Source: an uncultured Erysipelotrichaceae bacterium (lineage in GTDB: Bacteria; Bacillota_I; Bacilli_A; RF39; UBA660). From it: a DNA stretch of 8,575 nucleotides. Location: contig CACZQI010000026.1 in the NCBI GenBank assembly GCA_902783345.1, positions 1 to 8,575 on the forward strand. Reading direction: 5' to 3'. Shown here one piece after another: positions 5,483 to 8,575 of the stretch (positions are counted from its first letter, which is position 1; the number at the start of each line of letters is the position of its first letter). The translations under genes were made by a program, and so were the position numbers. The notes under the pieces are model-generated. The model ran no database searches. It was not told the origin of the DNA and saw nothing but the letters and a program-made list of their open reading frames with translations.

Positions 5483-5830
5483 CTAATCACCAAAAAACTT
5501 TGCTATTGGTCTTGGAGTTTTAGGAATATTTATAGGAGCCACTTTAGGTTCTTTGGTTGTTAACTCTTGAATAACCCCAATAACTTTTTGTGCATTATTA
5601 ATATGTTTTTGAATGTTATCCATATTAATATTTTTAACAATATTAGATAGTTCTGCTATAGGAAGAGCCCTATCATCATCTGCTTCATACTTATTCCATA
5701 CACTTTCATCTTCACCATAAATATCATATATTTCATAAAAATCTTGCCACGTATTCTTTTTATTTTTAACGTAACTTATTAGTTCAGGATGCTTTTTAAC
5801 AAAACTTTTAAATTCTTCTTTTTTATCCAT
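5483..5830 (-). CDS. YlbD-like protein (YlbD coat-type domain)
   Basis: A 115-aa protein whose first half is a good match to the YlbD family: EEFKSFVKKHPELISYVKN, then TWQDFYEIYDIYGEDESVW (B. subtilis YlbD carries a 'FVKxHPxL...TWQEFYE.WxxxGEDxxxW' pattern). The second half is a helix (about 56-90) followed by a proline-rich tail ending TPRPIAKFFGD. B. subtilis YlbD has been labelled a putative spore-coat protein, but nothing else here suggests sporulation, so I treat that role as unproven for this organism. The RBS AGGTGG lies 7 nt before the ATG and is the right arm of a long hairpin. It is followed one base later by the YlbE-like gene. Length is slightly below the Bacillus protein. Confidence 0.78.
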   Translation of the reverse strand: MDKKEEFKSFVKKHPELISYVKNKKNTWQDFYEIYDIYGEDESVWNKYEADDDRALPIAELSNIVKNINMDNIQKHINNAQKVIGVIQELTTKEPKVAPINIPKTPRPIAKFFGD

Positions 5831-5836
5831 TATAAA

Positions 5837-5868
5837 ACCACCTATTAAATTATATTTTAATAGGTGGT
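5837..5868 (-). promoter_or_regulatory. 13-bp inverted repeat: parC terminator and/or ylbD RBS-masking hairpin
   Basis: ACCACCTATTAAA (5868-5856) and TTTAATAGGTGGT (5849-5837) are perfect complements around a 6-nt loop, giving a stable 13-bp stem 7 nt after the parC stop. Only a short TTTATA follows, so as a terminator it is modest. The AGGTGG in its right arm is the Shine-Dalgarno sequence of the YlbD-like gene, so when folded it would hide that site. It is the only gap (45 nt) between parC and ylbD, and no separate promoter is evident there. Partial readthrough with translational control of ylbDE is the natural inference. Confidence 0.75.
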
Positions 5869-5875
5869 AAATATT

Positions 5876-8371
5876 CTATAGTTTAAAATCATCTATAAAG
5901 TCATCAATCGTAAGTTCTTTTATGTTAGCTGATTCTTCTTTAGGCTCAATAATAACATTAGCATCAGAGATAACTTTTAATTCTTTTAATGGAAAAGCAT
6001 TAGTTATTTTTTGTTTACTAATTACAGAACCAGTTGATACTAAATCCATAATTGGAATATCACTGTTTTTTAAAGTAACAACATCTTCCTTACATTTAAA
6101 GCCAACATTATCACGACCATTAGTAATAAATGCACTTATAACTTTATAATCTTTAGCCTTAACTTTTTTAATTAAAGTTGTTCCTCTTTTAGCCCTAGAT
6201 AAAATATTTAAATCTTTAACTTTAATTCTTTTAGCTGTACCTAAATTAGTAAAGATATTAATATATTCATCATCACTATCATAAGTAAAGGCTGATGCTA
6301 CTTTATCATCTTTAAGATTAATACCTTTAACGCCTGATGTTTTAGCACCACTTACTGGTATTTCACTAGTATTATAATTTAAATAATATCCAGTTTCAGT
6401 AATTAAAATGGTATTAGGTTTAGTAATTGAAACATTTATTACTTCATCACCTAACTTTAATTTCATAGCAGTATATACTTTATTATAACGAGTTACTATA
6501 AAATCATTTAAGTTAGTTTGTTTAACCATTCCCATTTTGGTAAAGAAAGTTACAATTGGATTTTGAACTTCTTCATTTATAACATAAGCACAAACTACTT
6601 TATCATCAGGATTCATAGTTACTATATTACTTACATGTTTACCTAAATCTTTCCACTTAGAAGAAGGTATTTCATGTATTGGAATATATAAATAATTACC
6701 CATTGATGTAAAAACACATAATTTATTAAGTGTATTAGTTTGTAAATAATTAATGACATAGTCTCCTGGTTTTAGTGCTGTTTCACCATCACTTACATTA
6801 TGACTTTTCTTACTTACTTTCTTTAAGTATCCATCATTTGTTAAAACGATAATAACATCTTCTTTTTGAATTAAATCTTTTTCATCTATTTTAATTTCAG
6901 TTACCTCAGCTTTAATCTCGGTTTTTCTTGGAGTACCATACTCTTTTTTAATTCTTCTTAGTTCTTCTTTAATAACCATTTTAAGTTTTCCTTCATCATT
7001 TAAAATAGCTGTAAGTTGCTCAATAATCTTGCGTAAATTAGCAAGTTTTTCTTCTAAAACTTGAATATCCGTATTAGTTAAACGATAAAGTTGTAACATT
7101 ACAATAGCCGTTGCTTGCTCTTCAGTAAATTCATATTTTTTGACTAAATTCATAATGGCATCTTGTTTATTTTTACTAGCCCTAATAACTTTAATTACTT
7201 CATCTAATATACTGATAGCTTTAACTAAACCTTCAGTAATATGCATCTCACTTTTTGCGGTTGCAAGATCAAATTCAGTTCTTTTTGTTACTACTTCTTT
7301 TTGATGGTTAATATAGGCATCAATTATAGGAATAATACCTAAAAGTCTAGGACGCCTATTATCTATACAAACCATATTATAATTATAAGTAGTTTGTAAA
7401 TCAGTATTTTTAAGTAAATATTTTAAGATTAAATCTTTATCAGCACCTGGTTTTAAATCAATTACTATTCTAAGATTTGCTTCTTTATCAGATTCATCAC
7501 GAACCTCAGCAATACCATCAATTTTCTTTTCATATCTAATATCATCAATTTTTTTAACTAATAAAAGTTTATTAACTTCAAAAGGTATTTCACTAATTAC
7601 AATTTGGTCTTTACCTTTATTTCTTTGAAATTCACATTTAGATTTAACAATTAATTTACCTTTACCGGTTTTAAAAGCACTTTTAATTCCATCTAAGCCT
7701 TCAACAATACCTCCAGTTGGAAAGTCTGGCCCTTTTATTATTTCAAAAATAGATTCCTCATGACAATTAGGACTATCTAATCTTTTAATAACCGCATCAC
7801 ATACTTCGATTAAATTATGAGGCGGAATATTAGTAGCATAACCAGCACTTATTCCATTAGTACCATTAACAAGTAAGTTAGGAAATTTAGCAGGAAGGAC
7901 AGTTGGCTCTAATAAGGTATCAGAATAATTTGGCGCCATAATAACTGTATTTTTATCTAAATCTTTTAAAAGTTCTTCACTTATTTTAGATAAACGACAT
8001 TCTGTATAACGATATGCTGCTGGTGGATCACCATCAATTGAACCATTATTTCCATCTACTTCAATTAAGGTATGATTTTGTTTCCAATCTTGGCTCATAC
8101 GAATTAATGCTTCATAAACAGACGAATCACCATGTGGATGATAATGACCTAAAACATTACCTACCGCATTAGCACATTTTTTAAACTGTTTATCATAGGT
8201 ATTTTTATCACGATACATTGCATAAATAATTCTTCTTTGAACTGGCTTTAAACCATCACGAACATCAGGTATAGCTCTATCTTGAATGATATATTTAGAA
8301 TATCTAGCAAAACGAGACCCCATTATTTCTTCTAAACTATATTCATGTATTCTTTTAAATATTTCTTCCAT
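5876..8371 (-). CDS. parC: DNA topoisomerase IV subunit A
   Basis: The DNA-breaking subunit of topoisomerase IV, which with ParE unlinks daughter chromosomes using ATP. The 831-aa length suits Firmicutes ParC. Residues 1-490 are the breakage-reunion domain: RYSKYIIQDRAIPDVRDGLKPVQRR (23-47), HPHGDSSVYEA (78-88), and DGDPPAAYRYTE with catalytic Y122. The coiled region around 417-460 contains ATAIVMLQLYRLTNTDI. Residues 500-815 form the C-terminal beta-propeller. GNNGSIDGDPPAA is ParC-type rather than GyrA-type, the GyrA box QRRGGKG is absent, and a degenerate SRAKRGTTLI stands at 725-734. Quinolone-interaction positions are S83 and E87, the usual sensitive residues. The ATG at 8371 follows AGGTG and an extended -10 promoter. 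parE is often upstream, but only the tail of an unidentified gene is visible there. Confidence 0.95.
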   Translation of the reverse strand: MEEIFKRIHEYSLEEIMGSRFARYSKYIIQDRAIPDVRDGLKPVQRRIIYAMYRDKNTYDKQFKKCANAVGNVLGHYHPHGDSSVYEALIRMSQDWKQNHTLIEVDGNNGSIDGDPPAAYRYTECRLSKISEELLKDLDKNTVIMAPNYSDTLLEPTVLPAKFPNLLVNGTNGISAGYATNIPPHNLIEVCDAVIKRLDSPNCHEESIFEIIKGPDFPTGGIVEGLDGIKSAFKTGKGKLIVKSKCEFQRNKGKDQIVISEIPFEVNKLLLVKKIDDIRYEKKIDGIAEVRDESDKEANLRIVIDLKPGADKDLILKYLLKNTDLQTTYNYNMVCIDNRRPRLLGIIPIIDAYINHQKEVVTKRTEFDLATAKSEMHITEGLVKAISILDEVIKVIRASKNKQDAIMNLVKKYEFTEEQATAIVMLQLYRLTNTDIQVLEEKLANLRKIIEQLTAILNDEGKLKMVIKEELRRIKKEYGTPRKTEIKAEVTEIKIDEKDLIQKEDVIIVLTNDGYLKKVSKKSHNVSDGETALKPGDYVINYLQTNTLNKLCVFTSMGNYLYIPIHEIPSSKWKDLGKHVSNIVTMNPDDKVVCAYVINEEVQNPIVTFFTKMGMVKQTNLNDFIVTRYNKVYTAMKLKLGDEVINVSITKPNTILITETGYYLNYNTSEIPVSGAKTSGVKGINLKDDKVASAFTYDSDDEYINIFTNLGTAKRIKVKDLNILSRAKRGTTLIKKVKAKDYKVISAFITNGRDNVGFKCKEDVVTLKNSDIPIMDLVSTGSVISKQKITNAFPLKELKVISDANVIIEPKEESANIKELTIDDFIDDFKL

Positions 8372-8396
8372 AATGCACCTACTTTATTGCAAATAT

Positions 8397-8425
8397 ATTT
8401 TAGCACAAAATAATAAAACTTTGAA
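8397..8425 (-). promoter_or_regulatory. Extended -10 promoter of parC
   Basis: TGCTAAAAT gives an extended -10 (hexamer 8402-8397), with TTCAAA (8425-8420) as a weak -35 after a 17-nt spacer. The start would fall near 8390, leaving a leader of about 20 nt that contains the AGGTG ribosome binding site. The 46 bases between this promoter and the tandem repeats are AT-rich with no other feature seen. Confidence 0.65.
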
Positions 8426-8470
8426 TTATTTTTAATTATCTTTTAAAATTTGCTGGAACAATTAAATTTC

Positions 8471-8514
8471 TTTCGGCCACTTTTCGGCCACTTTTCGGCC
8501 ACTTTTCGGCCACT
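8471..8514. repeat. Four 11-bp tandem repeats, TTTTCGGCCAC
   Basis: CGGCCAC recurs at 8474, 8485, 8496 and 8507 with exactly TTTT between copies, a strict 11-bp period. The GC-rich GGCC cores stand out in very AT-rich surroundings. The array sits between the upstream gene's terminator and the parC promoter, about 46 bp above the -35, with one copy per DNA helical turn. Read as protein on the minus strand it gives SGRKVAEKWPK, cycling through three frames, but there is no start codon or RBS, so it is probably not coding. It could be a protein-binding array, a remnant of a transposon end with multiple repeats, or a slippage-prone satellite. Confidence 0.9.
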
Positions 8515-8546
8515 AAAAAAGCGTTTATGCTAATTCATAAACGCTT
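8515..8546 (-). terminator. Strong rho-independent terminator of the upstream gene
   Basis: AAGCGTTTATG (8546-8536) pairs perfectly with CATAAACGCTT (8529-8519) around an AATTAG loop; four more T (8518-8515) extend the T-run at the foot of the stem. It terminates minus-strand transcription entering from the right and insulates parC. On the plus strand the run after the stem is not T-rich, so it is one-directional. Confidence 0.9.
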
Positions 8547-8575
8547 ACCTTTTTCTTATCTTTTCCTAATCTTTC
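8525..8575 (-). CDS. Putative C-terminal tail of an upstream gene (partial)
   Basis: From the right edge one frame stays open for 16 codons, reading ERLGKDKKKVSVYELA before TAA at 8527-8525, a stop that falls in the right arm of the terminator. The strong terminator requires a transcript from the right, and the other two frames stop early, so this is the likely end of that gene. The fragment is too short and lysine-rich to name a family, and parE cannot be claimed. Confidence 0.4.
   Translation of the reverse strand, partial: ERLGKDKKKVSVYELA

Noticed and set aside
5482..5493. A TTG or GTG start for the YlbE-like gene overlapping ylbD
   Set aside because: No RBS there, whereas GGTGA precedes the ATG at 5481 at good distance.
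5922..6149. A plus-strand frame inside the 3' end of parC
   Set aside because: It is a shadow of the parC C-terminal domain with no start signal.
5876..8371. Gyrase subunit A instead of ParC
   Set aside because: GNNGSIDGDPPAA is ParC-type, and the QRRGGKG GyrA box is missing from the C-terminal domain.
8471..8514. CRISPR array
   Set aside because: The units are 11 bp with 4-base T spacers of identical sequence; there are no unique spacers and no cas genes.
8453..8524. A short minus-strand coding region through the 11-bp repeats (SGRKVAEKWPK)
   Set aside because: No start codon or RBS, and it begins inside the terminator; the peptide is what any 11-bp repeat would give.

Overview
The window is AT-rich DNA from a low-GC Gram-positive-type bacterium, most likely a member of the Bacilli close to the Mollicutes/RF39/Erysipelotrichia side of the tree. 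Support for this comes from the gene families: YlbD/YlbE-like pair, a YqfT-like protein beside endonuclease IV, ParC and RpoB that read like Firmicutes proteins, and a class B penicillin-binding protein that implies a peptidoglycan wall. Tryptophan is encoded by TGG and no gene needs TGA read as Trp, so the standard bacterial code fits. All complete genes end in TAA or TAG. The lineage call is inference from protein character; no rRNA is present.

All genes except one lie on the minus strand, so they read from right to left. At the right edge is the putative tail of an unknown gene with a strong terminator, followed by four 11-bp GC-rich tandem repeats and a sigma-A-type promoter driving parC (topoisomerase IV subunit A, 831 aa). 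A perfect 13-bp inverted repeat separates parC from a tightly spaced ylbD-ylbE-like pair and contains the ylbD ribosome binding site. Next comes a near-consensus promoter and an operon of three paralogous type IV prepilin-like proteins, each with a class III signal and two cysteines in matching places. The pilin terminator hairpin is fused to the promoter of nfo (endonuclease IV, all nine metal ligands intact).

The only plus-strand gene, a YqfT-like 81-aa protein, converges on nfo with a 14-bp overlap and diverges from a class B PBP gene (642 aa). After the PBP gene come a terminator with a competing hairpin and a frameshifted remnant of the C-terminus of a larger protein, probably surface or phage-structural. 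A strong extended -10 promoter then precedes the first 58 codons of rpoB, which runs off the left edge. This rpoB start lies antisense to a spurious plus-strand reading frame.

Most of the content is housekeeping (transcription, topology, base-excision repair, wall synthesis). The accessory element is the pilin operon, which could make a pilus or a competence-type pseudopilus, but no assembly ATPase, platform protein or prepilin peptidase is in view. I did not find a clearly new defence or mobile system. The points most worth a second look are the pilin trio, the ylbD RBS hairpin, the 11-bp repeat array, the rpoB-upstream remnant and the two styles of ribosome binding site.
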